Positions 1-6,082 of a DNA stretch of 7,496 nt are shown in pieces. Positions within the stretch are counted from its first letter, which is position 1. The number at the start of each line of letters is the position of its first letter. The notes beneath the pieces were generated by a model. The model did no database searches. It was not told where the DNA came from and saw only the letters and a list, made by a program, of their open reading frames with translations. Source of the stretch: Schleiferiaceae bacterium (GTDB lineage: Bacteria; Bacteroidota; Bacteroidia; Flavobacteriales; Schleiferiaceae); NCBI GenBank assembly GCA_030829675.1, contig JAURAE010000064.1, forward strand, positions 1-7,496, given 5' to 3'. Both the position numbers and the translations under genes were made by a program.

Positions 1-2
1 TC

Positions 3-245
3 CCTGATGCTCGTTACGCTATGGCAACTGCAGTGGCTTACAACGAAAAGAACAACAATCAGCGTTTGACATTCGATCAGATCATGCATTTCCGCAAGTT
101 CAACGCAACCATTACTAAAATGGATAACGTATACGATCGTACAATTGCAGATTACAAGCGCAACAGCGCGATGAACCAATTGCTCGAAGCCGCTCGAATC
201 AAAGAAGATTTGAGAAACAAAGAGCACGATATGTGGACGTACTAA
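3..245 (+). CDS. gldN: Gliding motility / type IX secretion protein GldN (PorN), C-terminal fragment
   Basis: The reading frame is open from the left edge, so the gene begins before the window and about 80 C-terminal residues remain. The ATG at 21 is probably an internal Met, because the codons before it (P-D-A-R-Y-A) continue the protein. Recognition rests on remembered family similarity. GldN proteins carry a PDAR...AxAFNxKN-type segment, then an S/TFDxxxxxRxF block, then an ending of the form NQLLExxRIKEDxRxxEHDMWxY. This fragment has PDAR, YNEKN, LTFDQIMHFRKF, NQLLEAARIKEDLR and the terminal EHDMWTY. GldN/PorN is a periplasmic partner of GldK (PorK) in the ring-shaped part of the type IX secretion system, which exports CTD-bearing proteins and adhesins across the outer membrane. 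It is normally the last gene of gldKLMN, which fits the strong terminator that follows. The family call is fairly secure; the rest of the operon is not visible. Confidence 0.82.
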   Translation, partial: PDARYAMATAVAYNEKNNNQRLTFDQIMHFRKFNATITKMDNVYDRTIADYKRNSAMNQLLEAARIKEDLRNKEHDMWTY

Positions 246-280
246 GTCTACAGAAGTAAAACTTCTTCAAGAACTCCTGT

Positions 281-288
281 TACCTTTG
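281..288 (+). promoter_or_regulatory. Possible -7 promoter element (TACCTTTG) inside the terminator hairpin
   Basis: TACCTTTG matches the Bacteroidota -7 consensus TAnnTTTG at every fixed base. If used, transcription would begin roughly at 291-293, giving a leader of about a dozen bases before the ATG at 305. No TTTG or TTG lies at the usual distance (about 19 bp) upstream, so the -33 half is missing. The element also lies in the loop and inner stem of the gldN terminator, so the match could be chance. Confidence 0.4.
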
Positions 289-292
289 TAGC

Positions 293-297
293 AGGAG
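293..297 (+). promoter_or_regulatory. Shine-Dalgarno-like AGGAG for the FAD oxidoreductase, within the terminator 3' arm
   Basis: AGGAG lies seven bases before the ATG at 305, an acceptable Shine-Dalgarno distance. The same bases form the 3' arm of the gldN terminator, so in a read-through transcript the site would be paired and hidden. In a transcript starting near 291-293 it would be free. Many Bacteroidota genes do not depend on Shine-Dalgarno pairing, so its importance is uncertain. Confidence 0.45.
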
Positions 298-304
298 TTT
301 TTTT

Positions 305-1354
305 ATGCCTTACGTAGATTATATCATTGTTGGAGGAGGTATCTCAGGATCCGTGCTTAGTTACACGCTAATGAAGCATGGCGCAAGCGTACATCTATTT
401 GATGTGCCTAATGAGAACATGAGCTCCAAGGTGGCGGCTGGACTATGGAACCCCATTGTGTTGAAACGCATGAAAAAGGTTTGGATGGCCGATGAGATGA
501 TGGAAGTCCTCCACGATGTCTATCCGGACATGGAAGCTTGGACGCATACCTCCTTCTTCGAGCCTCTACCCTTACGTCGTGTGTTTCACAACCCGGGAGA
601 GCAGAATACTTGGATGGAGCTATCCGATCAACAAGGCTTCGCCCCTTATCTCCAAGACTCTATTGAGCCAACACCTTCCGGAATCATAGCTGAACACGGC
701 AGCGGTTTGACCAAAGGCACAGGACGACTTAAGGTCAATGCCATGATGGCCGCCGTGCGCGATAAACTTGGGGAAACAGGTTGCTTTACAGAGGAATATT
801 TTAATTGGGAAGCTGTGGAGCCGCACAGTGAAGGGGTGCAATACAAGGATATCAAGGCCCACGCAATTATTTCTTGTGAGGGAACGCATCTAGCGCTGGC
901 TAAAAGTGAGCTTAAGCAGCAGGGCTTTTCGCCCGTTAAAGGGGAGCTTTTAAGCGTCCAATTGCATCGCGATCTAGGCAAGGAGTGCATTCATCAAGGG
1001 CATTTTATGTTGGGCGAAGAAGACCAGAAAGCTTCCATCGGTGCAACTTATGCCTGGGAAGGATTTGAGGACGGCCCTACCCCCAAAGCTAAAGAGGAAC
1101 TTATCCAACACATTGACAAAGTCTGGGCAGAAGAATATACAGTCATTGATCATTACGCAGGTACTCGACCAGCCACCAAGGATAGACGACCCATCATAGG
1201 ACCCCATCCCGGGAAGGAGAACGTGTGGGTCTTTAACGGTATGGGATCTCGAGCCGTGCTAATGGTGCCTTATTTGGCACAAAACATGGCTGAACACTTG
1301 CTCTATGGAGTGCCTTTAATCAAAGAATGTGACCCCGCTCGATTCAAGAGCTAG
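305..1354 (+). CDS. FAD-dependent oxidoreductase of the DAO superfamily
   Basis: This 349-aa protein opens with an FAD-binding Rossmann motif: DYIIVGGGISG with GGGISG at residues 10-15, and an acidic residue (D33) at the end of the second strand for the ribose. The fold leaves only a few residues before the motif, so the ATG at 305 is a secure start. A segment around residues 42-56 (AAGLWNPIVLKR) resembles the conserved early block of this superfamily. Near the C-terminus, GTRPATKDRRPIIG (from residue 286) and NGMGSRA (from 311) form the typical second FAD-contact region of D-amino-acid/glycine oxidase-like enzymes. There is no signal peptide, so it should be cytoplasmic. Such enzymes oxidise amines or amino acids, but the substrate cannot be read from the sequence. 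It follows gldN directly but is separated by a terminator, and converges on the DUF983 gene with no spacer. Confidence 0.85.
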   Translation: MPYVDYIIVGGGISGSVLSYTLMKHGASVHLFDVPNENMSSKVAAGLWNPIVLKRMKKVWMADEMMEVLHDVYPDMEAWTHTSFFEPLPLRRVFHNPGEQNTWMELSDQQGFAPYLQDSIEPTPSGIIAEHGSGLTKGTGRLKVNAMMAAVRDKLGETGCFTEEYFNWEAVEPHSEGVQYKDIKAHAIISCEGTHLALAKSELKQQGFSPVKGELLSVQLHRDLGKECIHQGHFMLGEEDQKASIGATYAWEGFEDGPTPKAKEELIQHIDKVWAEEYTVIDHYAGTRPATKDRRPIIGPHPGKENVWVFNGMGSRAVLMVPYLAQNMAEHLLYGVPLIKECDPARFKS

Positions 1355-1753
1355 TTACTTATTTTCTTTTTGCCAGCGCTCGGCAGCATCCTTGTCGTAG
1401 TGGACAAAGAGAGAAAGCCAAGTAGTGCGAGATAATCGGAACAAGAAAGGCCCCAAGATGACCAAGATGATACCCAAGGCGCTTACCGTGGGCCACATAG
1501 ACCAATCCATCCACGCCCCAAAGATGATATATACTGCCACAAACAAGGCCACTGTATATCCGTAGCTTACATACATCGCGCCGTAGTAGAAGTTTGGCTC
1601 GGGTTCGAAGTTTTGGTTGCAGGTACTACAGCGTTGGTTAAAAGCCGAAAGCTTTTTGAGGTGGTAGGGATTACTATCAGGGTAAATATCTCCTTCCATA
1701 CAACGCGGACACTTGCTCTTAGTGATGGCGTAAATTTTCGTGCCTTTTAACAT
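1355..1753 (-). CDS. DUF983 family zinc-ribbon membrane protein
   Basis: The product is 132 aa. The N-terminal cytoplasmic part has two Cys pairs, CPRC (15-18) and CSTC (42-45), spaced like a zinc ribbon. A conserved stretch, NFEPEPNFYYGAMYVSYG, leads into the first of two hydrophobic helices (about 57-81 and 86-108), followed by a short charged tail. This arrangement is characteristic of DUF983, a small family common in Bacteroidota and Proteobacteria with no established function. The Cys pairs suggest zinc binding. The stop codon abuts that of the convergent FAD oxidoreductase. The start is divergent from the ABC-F gene across 70 bp. On the minus strand, TATTTTTA (bases 1779-1786) is one mismatch from the TAnnTTTG promoter element and would give a leader of about 20 bases, but no clear -33 element accompanies it. 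Confidence 0.88.
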   Translation of the reverse strand: MLKGTKIYAITKSKCPRCMEGDIYPDSNPYHLKKLSAFNQRCSTCNQNFEPEPNFYYGAMYVSYGYTVALFVAVYIIFGAWMDWSMWPTVSALGIILVILGPFLFRLSRTTWLSLFVHYDKDAAERWQKENK

Positions 1754-1810
1754 CTTGATTTATTGCTGATTTGCAGGGTAAAAATACGACGGTCGCGCGG
1801 GGGTTTTTGA

Positions 1811-1818
1811 TACTTTTG
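1811..1818 (+). promoter_or_regulatory. Bacteroidota -7 promoter element (TACTTTTG) of the ABC-F gene
   Basis: TACTTTTG fits TAnnTTTG exactly and ends only five bases before the ATG at 1824. With the usual spacing the transcript would start within a few bases of the ATG, implying a leaderless or nearly leaderless mRNA. No TTTG/TTG is found about 19 bp upstream. No Shine-Dalgarno sequence precedes the start. Confidence 0.6.
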
Positions 1819-1823
1819 TCACA

Positions 1824-3785
1824 ATGGTAGTATCATTCAATAAGGCCTCGCTTTTTTTTGGCGGAAGGGCCATCTTCAACGAAATCAGTTTCCAAATCAA
1901 CCCGGGCGATCGCATTGGTCTCGTGGGTCGGAATGGTGCGGGGAAATCCACCCTACTGAAGCTTATTGCAGGCGACTACTCTCTGGATGAAGGGAGTAAA
2001 AATATGGCGAAAGAAGTGCGCATTGGCTTCCTGCGTCAGGATTTGGCCATGGATATGAAAAAGACCATCATGGAGATCGCCCGCAGCGCTTTTGATGAGA
2101 TTATGCGCATCAATGAGCGAATGGAGGAGATCAATAAGGAGTTTGAAGTTCGTACAGATTACGAGAGTGATTCTTATACCCGATTGATTGAAGAATTAAG
2201 TATACTCAGCGAACGCTTTGGTATTCTAGGCGGTGATAATCTTGACGAAAGTGTGGAGTTGGTATTGAAGGGGCTTGGATTTACACAAGATACCTTCCAC
2301 AATACGCTCAACACATTTTCGGGGGGATGGCGCATGAGAGCAGAATTGGCCCGATTACTTCTTCAAAAGCCAGACCTACTGCTGTTGGATGAGCCTACGA
2401 ACCATTTGGATATTGAAAGTATTATGTGGTTGGAGCAACATCTGAGCGAGAGCAATCAAACCCTGATGGTGGTAAGCCACGATAGAACATTCTTGGATAA
2501 TGTGACCACGCGTACTATTGAGGTTACCATGGGCAAGGCCTATGATTTCAATGCCCCGTACTCTAGGTATCTGACTTTGAGAGAAGAGTTGCGTGAGAAA
2601 CAATTGGCCACTGCAAAAAATCAAGAGCGTGAAATCAAGCAGACGGAGGAATTGATTGAAAGGTTCCGCGCGAAGGCTAGTAAAGCCTCTTTTGCACAGA
2701 GTTTGATCAAGAAACTCGACCGTATGGAACGCATTGAGGTGGACGATATGGATACCTCAGCCATGCACTTCAAGTTTCAGCCGGCGCCGCGAAGCGGCAA
2801 GGTGGTTGTGAAGGCAGAGGGTGTGAAAAAGTCCTATGGCGATTTGCAAGTATTGCGAGGCGTGGATTTGGAAGTGGAGCGCGGCGATCGCGTAGCCTTT
2901 GTAGGGCAGAACGGCCAGGGAAAATCTACCTTGGTCAAAGCCTTGCTGAAGGAGATTCCTGCGGATGGATTGATGGAATTGGGGCATAACGTCATGGTGG
3001 GCTATTTTGCTCAAGACCAGGCGGATGCCTTAGACGGAAACAAAACGGCCTTACAGACCATCGAGGACGCCTCTCCTGAGGAAATGCGCAAGCATGCCCG
3101 TAGTATGTTGGGTGCCTTTATGTTTAGAGGCGAGGATGTCGATAAGAAGGTGAAAGTTTTGAGTGGTGGTGAGCGTGGCCGATTGGCACTTTGTAAGCTA
3201 CTGCTCAATCCTATCAATTTCTTGGTGATGGATGAGCCGACAAACCACTTGGACATGAACAGTAAAGACGTGCTCAAGCAAAGCCTTCAGTCCTTTGATG
3301 GAACACTGTTGGTGGTAAGCCACGACCGTGAGTTTTTGGAGGGTCTGGTGACCAAGACTATTGAGTTTAGAGACCACAAGGTCAAAACGATTTTGGGTGG
3401 TATTGAATACTATCTCGAGCAAAGAAAATTGGAATCGATGCGCGAGGTCGAGGCGAAGTCGGCTCAAAAAAATGTTCAAAAAGCCAAAGAAGAGGCGGCC
3501 AGTGGCTTGGATTACAAGGAACGCAGGCAGCTGGAGAAAGATTTGCGCAGTGTAGTGCGGAAATTGGAGGAAGTTGAGCAAGAAATTGAGAACTTAGAGG
3601 AAGAAATAAACGCTTGGGACGAGCAGCTCGCCGATCCGCAGGAATGCAAGGCGCTCATGGCTGATCCAGATTTTTATCCCAAGTATGAAGAAAAAAAGTC
3701 CGTGGTTGGCGGCAAAATGGAATTATGGGAGCAACTCAACGAAGAAAAAGAAGCCTTGGAATCGCAATTGTCGGAAGCCTCCTAA
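1824..3785 (+). CDS. ABC-F family ATPase (ribosome-associated translation factor type)
   Basis: This 653-aa protein has two ABC ATPase domains in tandem and no transmembrane segment, as in Uup/EttA-type ABC-F proteins. Domain 1 has Walker A GRNGAGKS (35-42), a Q-loop near Q72, signature FSGGW (165-169), Walker B with DEPTNHLD (189-196) and switch His219. A charged helical interdomain linker (P-site tRNA interaction motif) spans about 251-310. Domain 2 has Walker A GQNGQGKS (361-368), signature LSGGE (446-450), DEPTNHLD (470-477) and His500. Residues about 530-653 form a long acidic/basic coiled coil, as in Uup-like members. All catalytic residues are intact. The family acts in the ribosomal E site, where members help stalled or initiating ribosomes or protect against ribosome-binding antibiotics; which role applies here cannot be told. 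The N-terminus aligns with the usual family start. Its last 61 bases overlap the phosphatase gene. Confidence 0.93.
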   Translation: MVVSFNKASLFFGGRAIFNEISFQINPGDRIGLVGRNGAGKSTLLKLIAGDYSLDEGSKNMAKEVRIGFLRQDLAMDMKKTIMEIARSAFDEIMRINERMEEINKEFEVRTDYESDSYTRLIEELSILSERFGILGGDNLDESVELVLKGLGFTQDTFHNTLNTFSGGWRMRAELARLLLQKPDLLLLDEPTNHLDIESIMWLEQHLSESNQTLMVVSHDRTFLDNVTTRTIEVTMGKAYDFNAPYSRYLTLREELREKQLATAKNQEREIKQTEELIERFRAKASKASFAQSLIKKLDRMERIEVDDMDTSAMHFKFQPAPRSGKVVVKAEGVKKSYGDLQVLRGVDLEVERGDRVAFVGQNGQGKSTLVKALLKEIPADGLMELGHNVMVGYFAQDQADALDGNKTALQTIEDASPEEMRKHARSMLGAFMFRGEDVDKKVKVLSGGERGRLALCKLLLNPINFLVMDEPTNHLDMNSKDVLKQSLQSFDGTLLVVSHDREFLEGLVTKTIEFRDHKVKTILGGIEYYLEQRKLESMREVEAKSAQKNVQKAKEEAASGLDYKERRQLEKDLRSVVRKLEEVEQEIENLEEEINAWDEQLADPQECKALMADPDFYPKYEEKKSVVGGKMELWEQLNEEKEALESQLSEAS

Positions 3786-5317
3786 GCGTAAACCTTTGGG
3801 CACAACCGAAGCTTGTCGTTCAAGTTGTGGTTGATCAGATGCGCGCAGAATACCTGCAACGCTTTGACCACCAGTTTGCCCCTGATGGTGGCTTTAGAAC
3901 GTTGATGGACAGCGGTTTTTCGTATTCCAATACTCATTATAACTACATCCCCACCTACACGGGGCCTGGCCACGCGAGTATTTCTACGGGCACAACACCT
4001 AAATACCACGGTGTGGTGGCGAACGATTGGTGGGACAACCGCACGGCTAGTGAGGTTTATTGTGCGCAGGACATAGAAGTAGAGCCGGTGGGTACATTAG
4101 AGAGCTCAAGCAAGCGCTCTCCGAAAAACTTGCGGTCACTCACTTTCTCGGACGGCATTAAGCTCTATACGAACGACCAAGGAAAATCATTTGGGGTAAG
4201 CGTGAAAGACCGCGGAGCGATTTTCCCGGCAGGTCATATGGCGGACGGTGCGTATTGGCTGGATGGCGCGATGCACTTTGTTACTTCCTCTTATTATACG
4301 AGTGAATTGCCCAAATATGTGCAAGATTTTAATGCAGAGGAATTGGCCATGAAGCAAATGCGTCGCGGATGGCGATTGGAGCTTTCCCCGCGTAAGTATG
4401 AGCTGAGCTTAGAGGATGAGAATCCCTATGAACCGAAACTCAATAATGAGACCTCCTCTTTCCCCTATGATCTAGAGAAAATGGCAGAGCAACGTGGATT
4501 GGGGATTTTAAAGAATACGCCGATCGGAAATGAGATGGTTTTGGAGATGGCCCTTTTACTGCTGAAGGAAGAAGATCTAGGGGACGATGAGTTCACGGAT
4601 TTCTTGGGCGTGAGTTTCTCTTCGCCTGATTATGCAGGACATACTTGGGGCGTGCGCTCTCGTGAGGTGCATGATATGTATTTAAAGTTGGATGCCCAAT
4701 TAGGTCAACTCATCAAAGCCCTCGATAAGAAAGTGGGGCGCGATCAGTACATCATCTATCTCACCGCAGATCATGGGGCGAGTGAAAACCCCAATCACCT
4801 GCGAAACTTTGGCTATGATGTCCGTAACTATGCCAATGCTGATGTGGTGGCCATGCTAAATGATGCCATCGACGAACAGGTTGATTTGCCAATAAATATG
4901 GAGAACGCTGTGGCGAAAATCATCAATCACCACTTGTACTTGAATGATTGGGCCAAGCCATATGCGAAGGAGATTGCTAAAATCATTGAACAAGTAGATC
5001 CTTTTGTTCATGTCTATACTGCCGATGAAGTTCGCAGGCCGGGCAATGATGAACTGGCCATACTTCTTCACGAGGGATACCAAACCAGGTTTGCCGGTGA
5101 TTTGATTTTCCAGCTCCAACCGAATTGTATTTTCTATGGTCCTACAGGGTCCACGCACGGCACGGGCCATACCTATGATACTCATGTGCCTTTCTTGATG
5201 ATGGGTGCCGGAGTGAGTGCGGGCAGCAGCCATGAAAAAATGCACATTACGGATGTAGTGGATAAGGTCGCAGAGAAGGCGAATTTGCCGTATGCTCCCA
5301 ACAGCCTGATACATTAG
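3725..5317 (+). CDS. pafA: PafA-type secreted alkaline phosphatase
   Basis: This 530-aa protein belongs to the alkaline phosphatase superfamily and hydrolyses phosphate monoesters outside the cytoplasm. The PafA active site can be traced: D37 in VVVDQMR, nucleophile T79 in YTGPGHAS, N100, K161 and R163 (the PafA Asn/Lys-x-Arg monoesterase set), D302 and H306 in PDYAGH, D349-H350 in TADHG, and H487 in YDTHVPF, together supplying two zinc sites. The numbering nearly coincides with that of the Elizabethkingia enzyme (about 546 aa). The chosen ATG gives a good Sec signal peptide: basic RRKR, a hydrophobic core, and probable cleavage after LWA (about residue 26). No other in-frame ATG, GTG or TTG lies between the upstream in-frame stop and the mature protein. 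The start lies 61 bp inside the ABC-F gene, with no clear Shine-Dalgarno site, so translational coupling is likely. I see no T9SS C-terminal domain. A periplasmic role in phosphate scavenging is inferred. Confidence 0.92.
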   Translation: MGATQRRKRSLGIAIVGSLLSVNLWAQPKLVVQVVVDQMRAEYLQRFDHQFAPDGGFRTLMDSGFSYSNTHYNYIPTYTGPGHASISTGTTPKYHGVVANDWWDNRTASEVYCAQDIEVEPVGTLESSSKRSPKNLRSLTFSDGIKLYTNDQGKSFGVSVKDRGAIFPAGHMADGAYWLDGAMHFVTSSYYTSELPKYVQDFNAEELAMKQMRRGWRLELSPRKYELSLEDENPYEPKLNNETSSFPYDLEKMAEQRGLGILKNTPIGNEMVLEMALLLLKEEDLGDDEFTDFLGVSFSSPDYAGHTWGVRSREVHDMYLKLDAQLGQLIKALDKKVGRDQYIIYLTADHGASENPNHLRNFGYDVRNYANADVVAMLNDAIDEQVDLPINMENAVAKIINHHLYLNDWAKPYAKEIAKIIEQVDPFVHVYTADEVRRPGNDELAILLHEGYQTRFAGDLIFQLQPNCIFYGPTGSTHGTGHTYDTHVPFLMMGAGVSAGSSHEKMHITDVVDKVAEKANLPYAPNSLIH

Positions 5318-5368
5318 AGGCAAAGTCCCTATATTAGTGAGGAACAAACTCGCTAAATAATAACACTT

Positions 5369-5608
5369 ATGAAAAAAGCCCTACTAATCTTAGGCGTAGG
5401 CTTTGCCCTAGCCTCGTGTGGAAATGCATTCTGTGATTGTGATGTCTATGAAGACGATTACACTTGGGACGGTTTCCAGTACCAATTAGATAATTCAACC
5501 CTTACGGTGGAAGATACTTGTGTAGATCCGGGTGTTTTGGATTCTGCTACTGCCGGTGGTGGTGCCACACCATCGTATTTAACAGTAACGCGCGCGGAGT
5601 GTCCGTAA
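5369..5608 (+). CDS. Small Cys-containing lipoprotein, unknown function
   Basis: The predicted product is 79 aa. It starts MKKALLILGVGFALASC: a lysine n-region, a hydrophobic core and a lipobox (A-S-C) with C17 as the lipid-modified residue. The mature part is only about 63 aa, acidic and Tyr/Asp-rich at first, with four further cysteines (C22, C24, C51, C78) that could form two disulphides, and a Gly/Ala-rich stretch (62-66). I do not recognise a family. The gene starts 51 bp after the phosphatase stop and ends just before a strong terminator, so it may share that transcript. TATATTAG at 5330-5337 is one mismatch from the TAnnTTTG promoter element, so its own promoter is also possible. The signal sequence makes this a credible real gene despite its size. 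Confidence 0.7.
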   Translation: MKKALLILGVGFALASCGNAFCDCDVYEDDYTWDGFQYQLDNSTLTVEDTCVDPGVLDSATAGGGATPSYLTVTRAECP

Positions 5609-5625
5609 GCGAAAATACCTTGCAC

Positions 5626-5654
5626 AAAAAAGGCGCCCTCCTGGCGCCTTTTTT
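5626..5654. terminator. Bidirectional rho-independent terminator
   Basis: AAAAAAGGCGCC (5626-5637) pairs with GGCGCCTTTTTT (5643-5654) around a CTCCT loop. The A-tract on one side and T-tract on the other let it work on both strands. It lies between the plus-strand lipoprotein and the minus-strand ExbB-like gene, whose stops are 17 and 18 bp away. An almost identical hairpin is at 7365-7393. Confidence 0.92.
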
Positions 5655-5672
5655 ATTGGGTGCGAAAAAATT

Positions 5673-5984
5673 TTACTTCCCAGTGAATTTCTTGACGATT
5701 TGAATCAGAAGACTCACGATGTAAATAAGCAAGCCATAGATGGAAGTGATGCTCGAAACTTTTAGGCCACCGGCGAGCATGGCTTGGCTCACGCCGCCCA
5801 TCTGTTCGATGCCTTCGAAGGCGCCGAAAAGACCCAATAATTGGCCCATAAAACCTACCGCAAGGGCCAAGAGACCCAATTCCTTTACGCAGCCGTTGCG
5901 CACAGCGGCATAAATCATCAACAAAAGAATTAAAGTGAGGATGCCCATAAATAGCGGGCCGCCCATCATGAAGTAGTCTAACAT
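5673..5984 (-). CDS. Miniature MotA/TolQ/ExbB-like membrane protein
   Basis: This 103-aa, almost entirely hydrophobic protein has three predicted membrane helices (about 8-28, 36-55 and 78-97). The opening MGGPLFMGILTLILLLMI resembles the first helix of ExbB/TolQ proteins. The segment GFMGQLLGLFGAFEGI (44-59) followed by AMLAGGLKVSSITSIYGLLIYI (68-89) resembles the conserved TM2-TM3 block (GLLGTVxGxxxxF ... AGGIxxALxTTxxGLxIAI). ExbB/TolQ proteins are usually 200 aa or more, with a large cytoplasmic loop between TM1 and TM2; here that loop is about seven residues (29-35). Family members form proton channels with ExbD/TolR partners that drive outer-membrane processes. No such partner is in this window, so channel function is not established. 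Clean terminators flank it at both ends and the frame is intact, which argues against a decaying fragment. Its own promoter was not clearly found. Confidence 0.7.
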   Translation of the reverse strand: MLDYFMMGGPLFMGILTLILLLMIYAAVRNGCVKELGLLALAVGFMGQLLGLFGAFEGIEQMGGVSQAMLAGGLKVSSITSIYGLLIYIVSLLIQIVKKFTGK

Positions 5985-6032
5985 AATCTTATAAGTTTCG
6001 AGTTACCTACAAGGTAATGCCAAAATTGGACC

Positions 6033-6061
6033 AAAAAAAACCCGGCACAAGGCCGGGCTTT
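6033..6061 (-). terminator. Rho-independent terminator of the OmpA-lipoprotein gene
   Basis: Read on the minus strand, CCCGGC and GCCGGG form a GC stem (bases 6052-6057 with 6041-6046) around a five-base loop. The stem is extended by a G-T wobble and A-T pairs and is followed by a T-run of eight (6033-6040). It lies about 20 bp past the stop codon of the OmpA-domain gene and separates it from the ExbB-like gene downstream. Confidence 0.88.
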
Positions 6062-6082
6062 CTATAGTATTTGAAAAAGATC

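Larger units (their letters stand above)
272..304 (+). terminator. Rho-independent terminator after gldN
   Basis: AACTCCTG (272-279) pairs with CAGGAGTT (292-299). The stem extends inward through TTAC/GTAG (280-283 with 288-291, including one T-G wobble) to a CTTT loop, giving about 12 bp. A run of seven T (298-304) follows. It starts 26 bp after the gldN stop, where the end of a gldKLMN transcript is expected. Its T-run ends on the base before the next start codon. Confidence 0.85.

Noticed and set aside
21..245. ATG at 21 as the start of a complete 74-aa gene
   Set aside because: The frame is open to the left edge and the preceding residues (PDAR) continue the GldN C-terminal pattern, so this is a fragment, not a small gene.
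646..990. 114-aa minus-strand open frame
   Set aside because: Antisense to the middle of the FAD oxidoreductase, low-complexity shadow without domain features.
1368..1382. Short inverted repeat (TGCC...GGCA) as a terminator between the convergent genes
   Set aside because: The stem is only four bases, and the T-run lies on the wrong side for the plus strand and is an A-run for the minus strand.
3198..3581. 127-aa minus-strand open frame
   Set aside because: Antisense to the second ABC domain and coiled coil of the ABC-F gene; composition is that of a complementary-strand shadow.
4856..5347. 163-aa minus-strand open frame
   Set aside because: It lies antisense to the conserved C-terminal half of the phosphatase, has no recognisable domain or signal, and covers active-site codons that explain the sequence.
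5518..5703. 61-aa plus-strand open frame across the terminator
   Set aside because: It runs through a strong hairpin and into the ExbB-like gene, with no start signal or recognisable content.
5673..5984. ExbB-like gene as a pseudogene remnant
   Set aside because: Both membrane blocks are joined cleanly in one frame, the gene has its own stop next to a terminator, and no leftover coding debris lies on either side. A deletion form in this strain only cannot be excluded without relatives.
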